Assembly (NCBI GenBank): GCA_963782475.1
Contig: CAWAJW010000012.1
Location: forward strand, 682,001 to 746,000
Length of the DNA: 64,000 bases
From: CAVQBP01 sp963782475
Lineage (GTDB): Bacteria > Bacteroidota > Ignavibacteria > Ignavibacteriales > Ignavibacteriaceae
Direction: 5' to 3'
The stretch's first letter is position 1, and the number at the start of each line of letters is the position of its first letter. The translations under genes were made by a program, and so were the position numbers. Below, piece after piece: positions 31,301-41,169 of the stretch. Under the pieces are notes generated by a model that made no database searches, was not told the origin of the DNA, and saw nothing but the letters and a program-made list of their open reading frames with translations.

Positions 31301-31599
31301 TTTTAAATGATATTCACGAAGGAAGTTTACCGGCAAGTGATTCATTCATAAAATTAGATGAAGATAATCTGATATTAACAACAGTAAAAAAGGCCGAAGA
31401 TTCCGATGCCTGGATTTATCAATGGTATGAATCGGAAGGAAAAGATACTGAAGCAGCTTTAACTCTGCCCAAAACTCCAAAGAAGATTGTTGTATCAAAT
31501 TTTATAGAAGAAGACTGCAGCCCAGTTGCATTTAATGGAAATTTAGTAAAAATCAAAACCGGGAAAAACTCTGTAGTTACTCTAAAGGTTTATTATTAA
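28339..31599 (+). CDS. GH38 alpha-mannosidase, exported
   Basis: 1086 aa with a signal peptide (SLFFLFLISVSAFSQQ). An N-terminal galactose-binding-like domain (about 30-180) precedes the GH38 catalytic domain. Catalytic and zinc ligands visible: HIDAAWLW, the nucleophile Asp in GWNPDSFGYN, GVGDHGGGPT, and HxxH-like FNQFHDILPGSG, followed by the beta-sandwich mid and C-terminal domains. It would release mannose from alpha-mannosides in the periplasm or at the surface and is the last gene of the transporter-kinase-transporter-mannosidase cluster. Confidence 0.93.
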   Translation: MKISKSLFFLFLISVSAFSQQNNLKDNMSRTNVDLTAKKLNSLSTLSYDDWKKSPNLSGGTIISGDPSSVNFDDSNWGTLKINERVTDDSCWLRKEIILPEKILGQPVKGEIKLLISVDDYGYLWINGESKGYFPWDGEFILTKDAKPGEKFIVAVKAINAGGSLRLLKAELDMSNVKQLKQEIQDISLSLKTGEKLLSFDTYQTNARVTVDPGIDKSTLDKNEKIKLNKLLQEEAQKINIDALEKGDIPRYRQSVEAVKDALKPVAEFSKKFTLFFDSNAHIDAAWLWRDLETKLICRNTFSSVLHIMDVKPDFTYTQSAAQYYKWIQDLYPEVYKEIKNRIKDGRWEVVGGMWIEPDCNLPSGVSWDRQLLYAKKYFKDSLGVDVKIGWNPDSFGYNWNMPMFYQNAGIDAFITQKIGWNDTNVFPYRVFWWESPDGSKILSYFPFDYVNTITQAFGLVDWLRQFEANTGFRKFMILFGVGDHGGGPTIDMIDRIEHLKNVFIYPKIEYGTTTEYIQWLKNQDLSKLPVWDDELYLEYHRGTFTSHGKTKKYNRKLENLLTESEKFSALSTMFGNQYPQNDLKDAWEKVMFNQFHDILPGSGIRENYIDAEEKYKEAEKISDFTLNNAFNSINKNINTSEIKDGQPLEIYNPLSWERTDIVKYNLPEGDKNDYSICDINGKEILSQIVKKDYYTNQILFIAADIPSCGYKTYILKKKKSSLQNSKLNISADKLENQFFTVIIDTSIGWVKNILDKRNGKELFKDEGNKLQLLEDKPAQWDAWNIGLTGTEYPSHFRKSEVIENGPVRIVVRLYRDYLKPGVIKDYPTPNFPSSFFTQDIILYNDLDRIDFQTDVDWWEEHTMLKVAFPLSFSDTVATYEIPYGSIERSTQRITKWQKARFEVPAEKWADMTSGNYGVSLLNNSKYGYDIKENVMRLSLLRSPKWPDPTQDMGKHKIDYALYPHEGSWQKANVVRRGWEYNEPLIAVLNDIHEGSLPASDSFIKLDEDNLILTTVKKAEDSDAWIYQWYESEGKDTEAALTLPKTPKKIVVSNFIEEDCSPVAFNGNLVKIKTGKNSVVTLKVYY

Positions 31600-31694
31600 C
31601 TGTGAATTAAGATTTTATAAAAGCAATTAAAATAAATCATTTAAATCTGCCTGATAACGGGAAGATAAATGATTTATTATACTGAAATAAATAT

Positions 31695-31730
31695 AAGGAG
31701 ACAATTAGTGACATTGTCTCCTTTATAATT
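31695..31730. terminator. Bidirectional intrinsic terminator
   Basis: Perfect 11-bp stem AAGGAGACAAT / ATTGTCTCCTT (31695-31705 with 31713-31723) with a 7-nt loop, then TATAATTATT. It lies between the convergent alpha-mannosidase and DUF2723 genes and could serve both. Confidence 0.85.
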
Positions 31731-31739
31731 ATTGCCTGT

Positions 31740-34604
31740 TTATTTTCCCATTTGTTTAATTCTTTCAATCTCTTTATCCAATCCCGGATCGTTCGGGTAG
31801 TAACTTTTCAATTGATTAAGGATGTCAACAGCTTTATCATACTCCTTTAACTTTATGTAAATATCCGTAAGCATACTGAAAGAATTGAACGGGGAGTTTG
31901 TTTCGTAAACGCTATTTTTTAGATTTGCTACTGCAGACGGTTCAACTTCCGCCGCTATCTTTTTAAATTTGTCGAAATCGCCTGCGTTGTAATAAATATT
32001 CCCTACATTGTATAAAAGCCTGTAATCCATACTGATATTTTCGCGAGGGATTTTTTCTTCCATTACGTCCAGCGTTTTCAAGGCCATCTTATTATTTTGA
32101 AGCGAAGATTGATAATATGCAGCTAGTCTCACAAAAATATTTCTATAGTTCTGAATAAGACCATCCTCCATATCAGTATAAAAAACATTTTTATTATTTA
32201 AATTTCTAAATAAGAATCCCGGGCTGTAATCTTTAGAGATAGTTATACTGCTGTCGGGTCTTAAGAATTCCTTTTGCAGCAAGGCGACATCAATATAATC
32301 ACTCCTTTCAGGGCTTTTTTGCGGCACAACTCTGTATGTCAGGCCCTCAAGCTTTAAATAATCCTGGAGACCTATATAAGAATCATTGGAACACGTCGAA
32401 GCAAAATAAATAGGTCTCTCCCAGTTATTTGATCTGATAATATCAAGCACAGCAATATCCTGTACCCTAATTCCTTTAACATTTCCAAATTGTATTGTAT
32501 TTGGTACTCTAAAAGACATTACCCCGGTTTTTATAACCGAGGAATCCGTTACGTCAAATTTTTTAATGGCATCTTTAGAAACGGGAATAGAAACAACGTG
32601 CGGCTCCCATTGCATAGGCTGAATATTATCAAGTTGTGTATCGCTCATCTGGAATTTGACCTTTTTATCACCGTAAGGCTGGTCATCTTTTAACTGTTTT
32701 AAATACCAATTTGTATTGGCCAAGCTTAAACATACAACCCGGACATCCCTGCGGACACCTTCAACATACTGCAAGTACCAGAGAGGGAATGTATCATTGT
32801 CTCCCCCGGTAAATAAAACTGCATCCGGTTTACAACTCTGCAGGAGATCATAAGAAAGATCCCATGGCAGCCAATTTTCAGATCTGTCGTGCGTAAAATA
32901 ATTAGCCCGCAGCATATGTACAGGTATAAACAAGATTAACAGGGCAGCTAATGAGTAAGCAGTAATATTTTTCAGTTTAAAATCTTTAACTTTTTCAATA
33001 ACTAATTCAATCAGCTCCTTTGAACCCAGGGCAATCCATATTGCAAAAACAAAATAGGCACCCGCATAAAAATAATCTCTTTCCCTTGGCTGCGGCTGCT
33101 GCTGATTTTGATAAAAAGCAGTAAGGTACCCCATAAAAAGAAATAATATTACGAGCCAGGATGCTAATTTCCAGTCTTTTCTGAAATGTGAATAGAGACC
33201 AAGCAGACCAATTATGAAAGGAATTCCCCAGAGTTCACTCCACTTGACCCCGCTGTCCTGAACAGTTGATTCTCTTCCGGCAAAATTCCATAATAGGTAC
33301 CTGTTAAACATATGGTTCATCTGATAATTCCACCAGAAGTCGAGATCACTTGAATAATCTGTAAAAGTAACCCTGTGCATCGGTTCATCGGAAAATCTTC
33401 TTTTGAAAATAGGGAAATCACCATATTGTTCCCTGTTTAAGTAATAAACAAGATCTTTGAAATTATCGGGTGAGTTTTCATTCATAGGAGTATCTTCATT
33501 AGATCTTATAATTATCATTGAATAGGTAGTGAATCCGATTAATGTAAAGAGAAAGCATAAAGCAGTTAAATTTAGAATAGATTTTTTATTTTTCGTTGTC
33601 CAGCTTACAAGATAAAGCAAAGCTGCAAGGATTACCAGAAATATCAATAAGTTTGTAGTTACAGCAGGTCCGCCGACGGCTAGTAAAAGGGAAGGGAATA
33701 ATTTTACAATACCCGGATAAGCAATAGCAAGTACAATTCCGCCTACAGCAATCGGGAAATAGAACGAGTTTTTATTAAATACCTGTTTTCTGAAAATTGC
33801 AATGAAAATAGCAGTGATTCCAACCATTATCCATTTGAATCTGGAATCGAAAGCCTGGTACTCAGCCGTAGAAGGCGGTTGTGAATTCGTTTGAGAAGCC
33901 CACATTATTATAGCTATAAAAGCCAATATTCCAAGGTGAAGGAGAAAAATATAACCGGACTTTTTATACATCTCATCATCGGTAATGTATCGTTTCATCA
34001 CTACAACACCGATGAACGTTAAAATAGCCAGGACGCTCATAAGATGCACACCGGCTGCAATACCGATAATGTATGCCATCAAAACTATATATTTTTCATT
34101 TCCTGGAGTACCGGATTTTTCAAGCCAAAGCATCATCAGCCAGACAATTAGAGCGAACAAAAAAGTACTTAAAGCAAAATAATTTGATTCTGTTGCATTG
34201 AACCAGAACGTATCGCAAAAAGATAATGCCAAAGCGCCGACTGCAGCAGATAAATATGTTGTCAGCCTGTCTGAAAAACCGGAATATTTTTCCCGTTTAT
34301 AGTGTTCAACTATTCTAATTACAATTAAATAGAGGAGTAAAACAGTTAAAGCTCCTGATAGAACAGAAACTATATTTATCCTGAATCCAATATCGTTAGC
34401 GAATGGAATCATTGAGAAAATTCTTCCCACTAATAACCAGAATGGACCGCCCGGCGGATGAGGTACCATTAAAGAGTATGATGCTGCTGATATTTCTCCC
34501 GGATCCCAAAAAGAAACCGAACACTGAACAGTTAAAAAAAATACTATAAATGAGATTAAAAAGACCAATGATCCGATTATCTTTCGCAAAGGATCGTTCT
34601 TCAT
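31740..34604 (-). CDS. DUF2723 multi-pass membrane protein with C-terminal TPR
   Basis: 954 aa. The N-terminal half has about 12 membrane helices and the DUF2723 signature (FWDPGEISAASYSLMVPHPPGGPFW, NATESNYFAL). A large soluble middle part follows (VLFTGGDNDTFPLWYLQYVEGVRRDV), then TPR-like helices near 830-945. The family is typical of Bacteroidota/Chlorobi and related to GT-C protein O-glycosyltransferases (TMEM260-like), so a role in glycosylating exported proteins is possible. AAGGAAG precedes the ATG. Intact, without frameshift. Confidence 0.88.
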   Translation of the reverse strand: MKNDPLRKIIGSLVFLISFIVFFLTVQCSVSFWDPGEISAASYSLMVPHPPGGPFWLLVGRIFSMIPFANDIGFRINIVSVLSGALTVLLLYLIVIRIVEHYKREKYSGFSDRLTTYLSAAVGALALSFCDTFWFNATESNYFALSTFLFALIVWLMMLWLEKSGTPGNEKYIVLMAYIIGIAAGVHLMSVLAILTFIGVVVMKRYITDDEMYKKSGYIFLLHLGILAFIAIIMWASQTNSQPPSTAEYQAFDSRFKWIMVGITAIFIAIFRKQVFNKNSFYFPIAVGGIVLAIAYPGIVKLFPSLLLAVGGPAVTTNLLIFLVILAALLYLVSWTTKNKKSILNLTALCFLFTLIGFTTYSMIIIRSNEDTPMNENSPDNFKDLVYYLNREQYGDFPIFKRRFSDEPMHRVTFTDYSSDLDFWWNYQMNHMFNRYLLWNFAGRESTVQDSGVKWSELWGIPFIIGLLGLYSHFRKDWKLASWLVILFLFMGYLTAFYQNQQQPQPRERDYFYAGAYFVFAIWIALGSKELIELVIEKVKDFKLKNITAYSLAALLILFIPVHMLRANYFTHDRSENWLPWDLSYDLLQSCKPDAVLFTGGDNDTFPLWYLQYVEGVRRDVRVVCLSLANTNWYLKQLKDDQPYGDKKVKFQMSDTQLDNIQPMQWEPHVVSIPVSKDAIKKFDVTDSSVIKTGVMSFRVPNTIQFGNVKGIRVQDIAVLDIIRSNNWERPIYFASTCSNDSYIGLQDYLKLEGLTYRVVPQKSPERSDYIDVALLQKEFLRPDSSITISKDYSPGFLFRNLNNKNVFYTDMEDGLIQNYRNIFVRLAAYYQSSLQNNKMALKTLDVMEEKIPRENISMDYRLLYNVGNIYYNAGDFDKFKKIAAEVEPSAVANLKNSVYETNSPFNSFSMLTDIYIKLKEYDKAVDILNQLKSYYPNDPGLDKEIERIKQMGK

Positions 34605-34745
34605 GTTCTTCCTTAAATTTTATTTAGATTATAAAATTAAATAAACGACAGATTACTTGCACTACAAAATTAAAACAATAAATAGATTTAGACGAGTTAT
34701 TATGCGAAAAGTTGCGTTTTTGTGGGAATTAAAAGGAAGGTAATT

Positions 34746-35195
34746 TTATCCTCTAAGCTTATCCATATAATTATTCAGTTGTTCAATTTCATTCTCATCG
34801 AGGTTTGACATAAGAGCTTCCATTTCTTTCTCTTTCGGATCAAGTTCTATTAAAAGTTTCAGGCCTTTTTCTGTAATATAAACATCTACATTTCTCCTGT
34901 CATGCTGACATATATGCCTAATTACTAAATCTTTAACTCTTAATTTTTCAACCAGCCTAGATACATCCGACATTTTATCAAGCATTCGCTCTTTTATCAG
35001 CTTAACCGTAGCGGGATTCGGATGCTGACCTCTTAATATTCTTAATATATTGTATTGCTGGAGTGAAATATCATAAGGTTTTAGCAGTTTAGTTTGTCTT
35101 TCAATCATCCAGTTGTAAGTAAATACAATATTCACAATTGCTTTATGATACTCACTCTGAAATTTTTTTTGCACTATTTCTGATTCAAGTTTCAT
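34746..35195 (-). CDS. MarR-family transcriptional regulator
   Basis: 149 aa winged-helix protein with the MarR pattern: long N-terminal helix, ISLQQYNILRILRG, recognition helix LDKMSDVSRLVEKLRVKDLV, wing HICQHDRRNVDVYITEKG. It lies downstream of pirin and YceI genes on the same strand (gaps of 114 and 98 bp), so it may be their co-transcribed repressor. A Cys in the wing (RHICQHDRR) could sense oxidants, but that is inference. Confidence 0.9.
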   Translation of the reverse strand: MKLESEIVQKKFQSEYHKAIVNIVFTYNWMIERQTKLLKPYDISLQQYNILRILRGQHPNPATVKLIKERMLDKMSDVSRLVEKLRVKDLVIRHICQHDRRNVDVYITEKGLKLLIELDPKEKEMEALMSNLDENEIEQLNNYMDKLRG

Positions 35196-35309
35196 AATTA
35201 AATTTAAATTTTTTGATTTATTATTTGTTTATTCTTTTTTAATTATAAGAAATAATATATATGAAAAAAGATTGATTGTTCATTAAAGAATATTATCTCA
35301 TAAATTTCA

Positions 35310-36023
35310 TTATTTCATCGGTACATCAATTATAATAAAATCTGAATCAGATTCTGTATGGAATGAAAACTCTGTAGTATCAAAAATCCCTAGCGCATCT
35401 TTTCCGGCAATTGTATCTCCATTTAATTTAATATTTCCATTTAACATAAACAAATATGCCCCATTACCCGGATACTGAATCTTGTAATTTCCTTCTTCTC
35501 CTTTTTCTAAATTTCCTAATGATATTGATGCATTTTGATGAATACTTAATATGCCCTCCCTGTGCTCTATACCGGAAACAGCAGTTATAATTTTATTTTT
35601 TCTTTCGCTAAAAGAAAAATTTTTCTGATCATATCTTGGCTCAATATTTTTTTCCTTAGGAATTATCCACAACTGTAAAAAGTTGACCTTTCTTTCTTTT
35701 GAGTGATTAAATTCAGAATGTGTAATCCCTTTTCCTGCGGACATAACCTGAACATCTCCGCTCTTAATTACAGATCCGGTTCCCATACTGTCCCTATGTT
35801 CAAGTTCGCCGTCAAGAACTATGGAAATTATTTCCATGTTATCATGAGGATGCTTGCCGAAACCTTCTCCAGGTTCAACAATATCATCATTAAGCACTCT
35901 TAACAAACCAAATCCCATCTTATCGGGATTAGAATATCTGCCAAAGCTAAAGCTATGACGGCTGTGAAGCCATCCAAATTCAGCAATTCCTCTTTCCCCG
36001 GCTTTATGAATAATTGTTTTCAT
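35310..36023 (-). CDS. Pirin-family cupin protein
   Basis: 237 aa two-cupin protein. The N-terminal cupin carries the metal-binding HPHDNMEI and GKGITHSEFNHS motifs; the C-terminal cupin is degenerate. Family members include quercetin dioxygenase-active YhhW. It sits between YceI and MarR, a grouping often under MarR-type redox or aromatic-compound control. A cytoplasmic protein; physiological substrate unknown. Confidence 0.9.
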   Translation of the reverse strand: MKTIIHKAGERGIAEFGWLHSRHSFSFGRYSNPDKMGFGLLRVLNDDIVEPGEGFGKHPHDNMEIISIVLDGELEHRDSMGTGSVIKSGDVQVMSAGKGITHSEFNHSKERKVNFLQLWIIPKEKNIEPRYDQKNFSFSERKNKIITAVSGIEHREGILSIHQNASISLGNLEKGEEGNYKIQYPGNGAYLFMLNGNIKLNGDTIAGKDALGIFDTTEFSFHTESDSDFIIIDVPMK

Positions 36024-36121
36024 TTAATAATTGCTTGATTTTTTTACTAAATAGTTAATCATATTTATATTTAATATTATTGCGTAGCACAGAGAAATCT
36101 ATGCTGCGCAATGTTGAAAAT

Positions 36122-36688
36122 TTATTCTTCTTCTTTAACAACTTCAATATCACAATTTATATTTATATTTTTTCCAACGACTGCTCCACCGGTTTCAATT
36201 AAGCTATTCCACTTAAGACCATAATCAAAACGGTTTATTGTCCCTTTTACATTAAATCCAGCCCTGGTATTTCCCCAGGGATCTTTTATTTGACCGCCAT
36301 ACTTAACCTCCAGCTCAATAGGCCGGGTATACTCTTTAATTGTAAGATCACCCTTCATCTTATATTCTTCCTCATTTATTTTTTGAACAGAAGAGCTTAT
36401 AAATTTAATTTCAGGGAATTTATCCACATCGAAAAAATCTGCAGAACGGAGATGATTATCCCTATCATTATTTCTTGTATCCACACTGTCTGCTTCAATT
36501 ATTAATTCGACCTTGCTTGTAGTGAAATCATTTTCATCATTAGTTAAACGGAAATCGAATTTGTTGAACTGGCCTTCAACTTCCGAGATGACCATATGTC
36601 TTGCCGAAAATCTAATTTTTGAATGAACTTCATCAATCTTCCACGATTGTGAGCTCATAACTTCTAAATTATCCTTATTTGTTTCCAT
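36122..36688 (-). CDS. YceI-family lipid-binding protein
   Basis: About 188 aa forming the YceI lipocalin-like barrel: SWKIDEVHSKIRFSARHM, the internal HLRSADFFDVDKFPEIKF motif, and DWG/NTRAGF segment. Start set at 36688 with AAGGAGC at 36700-36694; a longer frame reaches 36724. No signal peptide, so probably cytoplasmic, unlike periplasmic YceI proteins. Likely binds an isoprenoid or other amphiphile. First gene of the yceI-pirin-marR group. Confidence 0.9.
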   Translation of the reverse strand: METNKDNLEVMSSQSWKIDEVHSKIRFSARHMVISEVEGQFNKFDFRLTNDENDFTTSKVELIIEADSVDTRNNDRDNHLRSADFFDVDKFPEIKFISSSVQKINEEEYKMKGDLTIKEYTRPIELEVKYGGQIKDPWGNTRAGFNVKGTINRFDYGLKWNSLIETGGAVVGKNININCDIEVVKEEE

Positions 36689-36725
36689 TTTTTGCTCCTT
36701 CATTAAATAATTTACATAGAGCAAA

Positions 36726-36749
36726 TATAAGTTAAAACATTATAAGTTA
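36726..36749. promoter_or_regulatory. Direct repeats upstream of yceI, possible MarR site
   Basis: TATAAGTTA occurs at 36726-36734 and again at 36741-36749, 15 bp apart, immediately upstream of the yceI gene. The spacing and position suit an operator overlapping the promoter; no experimental support. Confidence 0.35.
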
Positions 36750-36834
36750 CAACATCTATTGTTTCAACGCACAAATGATATATATGCCAGAAAGGATAAT
36801 TATTAAAAAGAATAGAATTGGATACTTTTAAAAA

Positions 36835-37695
36835 TTAACCAAGATATACTTTTAGATTTTGACTTCTGGAAGAATGTCTTAACCGTCTTAAAGCTTTTTC
36901 TTTTATTTGTCTTACCCGCTCCCTTGTCAGGTTAAACATTTCACCAATCTCTTCGAGGGTTGCAGAATTTTCAGAGTTTATTCCGAAATATAATTTAATA
37001 ACCTTTGCTTCTCTTTCACTTAACGTGGAGAGGACTGTTTCAATTTCATTTTTGAGAGATTCACTCATAAGGTTGTTGTCAGGGTCGGGTTGCTTGGTAT
37101 TTATAAGAACATCAAGAAGGCTGTTATTTTTTTCTTCACCCAGTGAGAATGGGGCATCAATTGAAACATGACGCCCTGCCATTTGTAATGTATAGGCTAT
37201 TTCATCTAAGTCCATATCAAGTTCAGTTGCGAGTTCGGAAAGATTAGGAATCCTATCATGTTCCTGTTCCAATTGGCTGTAAGCTTTTTTAACTTTGTTT
37301 AATGCACCAACCCTATTTAAAGGAAGCCGGACAATTCTTGATTGTTCTGCAATTGCCTGCATTATCGACTGCCGTATCCACCACACTGCATAAGAGATAA
37401 ATTTAAACCCGCGTGTTTCATCAAATCTCTTTGCTGCTTTAATTAATCCCAGATTTCCTTCATTTATTAAATCACCCAAAGAGAGACCCTGGTTTTGAAA
37501 CTGTTTAGCCACACTTACAACAAATCTTAAATTTGCCTTAGTAAGAATTTCCAAAGCATTATGATCCCCTTTTTTAATCCTGATTGCTAATTCAATTTCC
37601 TGGTCGGGTGTTAATAAATCGACTTTTCCAATTTCTTGGAGATACTGATCTAGAGATTTGCTTTCTCTATTAGTAAATTGTTTTGTGATTTTCAC
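36835..37695 (-). CDS. rpoD: Primary RNA polymerase sigma factor, RpoD/SigA
   Basis: 286 aa, the short form characteristic of Bacteroidota/Chlorobi. Begins with GTG at 37695 (VKITKQFTNRES...) behind GGGAG; the open frame extends to 37725. Region 1.2 (SLDQYLQEIGKVDLLTPDQE), regions 2.1-2.4 (NLRFVVSVAKQFQNQGL, DLINEGNLGLIKAAKRFD, FKFISYAVWWIRQSI), region 3, and region 4.2 helix-turn-helix (TLEEIGEMFNLTRERVRQIK) are complete. Controls housekeeping transcription. Confidence 0.95.
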   Translation of the reverse strand: MKITKQFTNRESKSLDQYLQEIGKVDLLTPDQEIELAIRIKKGDHNALEILTKANLRFVVSVAKQFQNQGLSLGDLINEGNLGLIKAAKRFDETRGFKFISYAVWWIRQSIMQAIAEQSRIVRLPLNRVGALNKVKKAYSQLEQEHDRIPNLSELATELDMDLDEIAYTLQMAGRHVSIDAPFSLGEEKNNSLLDVLINTKQPDPDNNLMSESLKNEIETVLSTLSEREAKVIKLYFGINSENSATLEEIGEMFNLTRERVRQIKEKALRRLRHSSRSQNLKVYLG

Positions 37696-37895
37696 AGTTA
37701 CTCCCAAATAAATTAAGCAAGGCAAATTTGCAGTATAATTAACATGAATCTAAAATTATTTATTAAAAATTTCAATAAGTAATTAATTATATTATTATTT
37801 ATTTAAGTTTATCTTTCTTTAACAAGATTAAAAATTTAATATCTAAAAATCAAATATTTTTTCATTATAATTAATTCTTTTTTTATAATAATTAT

Positions 37896-40800
37896 ATGAA
37901 AAAAATTTTATATTATTCCCTGTTTTTATTTTGCTCTATATATTCTTTTTACGGCTGTTCTTCAAAAGAAATAATTAAGGAGAAAAAACCAGTTGAAATA
38001 AAAGTAGATTCCTTAAGAAAAGAAATAAAAAACAGAAAACTTCCAGTTATCAGCACTTCTTCAGCTATTAACCTGTCTTCAATCAAACTTGATACTATTA
38101 TTATTGATGATGCAAACAAATCGGTTACAATTAAGCTAAGTAATGAATTTTCGTTTTATCCATTTAGAGAAGATAATGTTAAAAATATTTATTCCTTTTT
38201 TAAATCATACTTGGGGGAGAAATACAAAGGTTATGATTTTCATGTTGAAACTATTGGGTATGATATCAAAGAGCTGATCCCAAATTATTACCGTTCTGAT
38301 TCAACAAAATATGATTACAGCAGAATACCGGCGAAAAAAGCCTTACCTGAAGATGTGATTAGAAACATAAGCATGAAATACTCTCCTTCAAATGGTTTAT
38401 TGAACAGGAATATAGTTTTATGGCCGAGTCACGGATGGTATTATGAGAATAAAGAACAAAGATGGAAATGGCAGCGTCCCAGGTTATTTCAATCAGTTGA
38501 AGATTTATTACCGTTTTCATTTGTAGATAAATATTTAATCCCTATGCTGGAAAAAGCCGGCGCAAATGTTTTCGTTCCCAGGGAAAGAGATATACAAAAA
38601 AATGAAGTTGTTATTGATAATGATGAAAATATTCCGAACTCTTATATAGAAAACAAATATGATCAGAATCATTATTGGAAAGATGGATTCGGAAAAGCAT
38701 TTGCTGTTGGCAATCCGCCATACCCAAGCGGATTAAATCCTTTTAAACAGGGCACTTATAGAATAGTAAAAGCAGATTCGATAAATTCTGCCGAAGCTGA
38801 TTGGATACCGACTATTCCCGAAACCGGGTATTATTCAGTATATATTTCATATGTTTCTTTACCAAATTGTATAACTGATGCTCATTATACTGTATTTCAT
38901 GCCGGGGGAAAAACAGAATTTTTAATAAATCAGCAGATCGGAGGGAAAACCTGGGAATATCTCGGTGAATTTAAATTCTTTAAGGGATATCATCCTGAAA
39001 CCGGTAAAGTAGTACTTACAAATAAAAGCGGGGATATTAAAAATTCAGTTGTATCTGCCGATGCTGTAAGATTTGGAGGCGGGATGGGAGTTATTTCGCG
39101 GGAAGGTATTACAAGCGGAAGACCGAAATTTGTTGAAGGTGCCAGGTATTGGCTTCAATATGCCGGATGCCCTGATACATCGGTCTATGATCTTAATGAT
39201 GAACAAAATGATTATAATGATGATTATCAAAGCAGAGGTGAATATGTTAATTATCTTTACGGTATCCCGTATGGACCAAATAGGAATCGGAATGTAAAAG
39301 GACTCGGTATTCCGGTAGCACTTTCATTGGCCTTTCACACAAATGCCGGAATTACTAATAATGATACAACTTTCGGCACAATGGCGATTTACAGCATAGA
39401 AGATTTCGGACACTCAAAAGTTTTTCCAGATGGTGTTTCAAGATTAGCAAACAGAGATCTTGCAGATATAATTCAGTCCCAAGTCGTTAATGATATTAGA
39501 GTGAAATATGATACAGCCTGGAATAGAAGAATTCTTATTAATTCGAAATATAGTGAAGCTGCACGGCCCAATGTTCCTTCAGTATTGCTTGAGCTTTTGT
39601 CGCATCAAAATTTTCTGGATATGAAATTTGCTCTTGATCCCCGATTTCAATTTGATGTATCAAGAGCAATTTATATAGGGATTTTGAAATTTCTTTCTGT
39701 TCAATATGATTTTAAATATGCGGTACAGCCGCTGCCTGTTACTCATTTTTGTTCAAGCTTAAATAATGATACCGTAAGCTTGAAATGGAAACCTGCTTTA
39801 GATCCTAATGAACCAACTGCTGTACCCGATAAATATATTGTATATACTAGAATAGGTAACGGAGGATTTGATTCAGGACAACTAGTAAATAAATCCGGAA
39901 TTGAACTTTCAATAGAGCCTGGAAAAATTTATAGCTTTAAAGTAACCGCAGTAAATAATGGGGGAGAAAGCTTTCCTTCTGAAATACTGTCGGTTTGCAG
40001 AGTTCAGAATAACAGGAAGCCGGTTTTGATAATCAATGGTTTTGATAGGGTCTCTCCTCCGGCTTCAATTAATTCCGGAGGATTTTCCGGGTTCTTAAAT
40101 TTTATTGATGAAGGTGTTGATTATAAAAAAAATGTAAGCTTTACCGGAACGCAGTATGATTTTGATACTACTTCGAAATTTATATCAAATGATGCACCCG
40201 GTCATGGTGCGAGTCATGGCGATTATGAAACCCAAATTATTGCAGGAAATAGTTTCGACTATCCTTTTATACATGGAGAATCATTAGCGTCAAATGGTTT
40301 CTCTTTTGTCTCTTCAAGTAAAGATGCAGTTATGGATTCTGAAGTTGATTTGAAGAAATATAAGTTTGTTGACCTCATCCTTGGAGAAGAAAAATCAACT
40401 CACTGGGAAAGAACTTATTTTGATACTATTAATGGAATTCAATTTCAAACATTTCCCTGAAAAATTGATCAAAAAAATTAAGGATTATTGTTCTAACGGC
40501 GGAAATTTATTTATATCCGGTGCGTATGTCGGAAGTGATTTACATTTTAGTAAGGATTCAAACGATATAAAATTTGCTACTGATTATTTGAAATTTAACT
40601 GGGATGCCGATCATGCTTCGAAAACAGGCAGAGTACATTCTGCTGGTTATAGTTTCTTACCTGGTTTCAACTTTGCTTTTAATGTTGAATTAAATGATTC
40701 AATATATGCTGTAGAAGCGCCGGATGCAGTTGAACATACAGATGAAAGTAAGACAATATTAAGATATTCGGAAAATGAATTCAGTGCAGGTATAGCCTAT

Positions 40801-40908
40801 AAGAAAAATTACGGTGTAATAGTTTTTGGTTTTCCTTTTGAAACTATTTTGGGGAGAAATAACAGGAATCAGATTATGAAAGCTATACTCCAGTATTTTC
40901 ATTTATGA
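37896..40908 (+). CDS. Secreted amidase-like/golvesin-domain protein (frameshifted)
   Basis: About 1003 aa. A signal peptide ends in a lipobox-like YGCSS. The protein has an N-acetylmuramoyl-L-alanine amidase-like region (NIVLWPSHGWYY near 170, FHTNAG near 480, SVLLELLSHQNF) with an inserted golvesin C-terminal-like beta domain (SAEADWIPTIPETGYYSVYI to SADAVRFGGG, about 290-400). A fibronectin type III-like domain follows (about 620-710) and a C-terminal alpha/beta part. One extra C in CCC at 40455-40457 gives a false stop after FQTFP; the next frame continues EKLIKKIKDYC to 40908. Such proteins are often annotated xanthan lyase or amidase in Bacteroidota; cell-wall or glycan remodelling is likely. 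Confidence 0.7.
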
Positions 40909-41169
40909 TAAGCAGAGCAGTTAATAGATAATTGTTTATATGAATTTTATATTTTTTTTCCATTTAATAATTTTTTCCATTTAATTGTTTAAAGTTCTTA
41001 TACCTGCATCTTTTGAATAAAAATTTGAAAAAAAAAGTATAGCCTTATCAATTTAAACTTCCTATTTTAATAGAGTGAAATTGTAATACATTCTAAATAT
41101 TCATAAATATAATTTTATAAATTAAAATTATAACATTTGTAATTGCCGGCAACTAAAATGAGAGATGGA

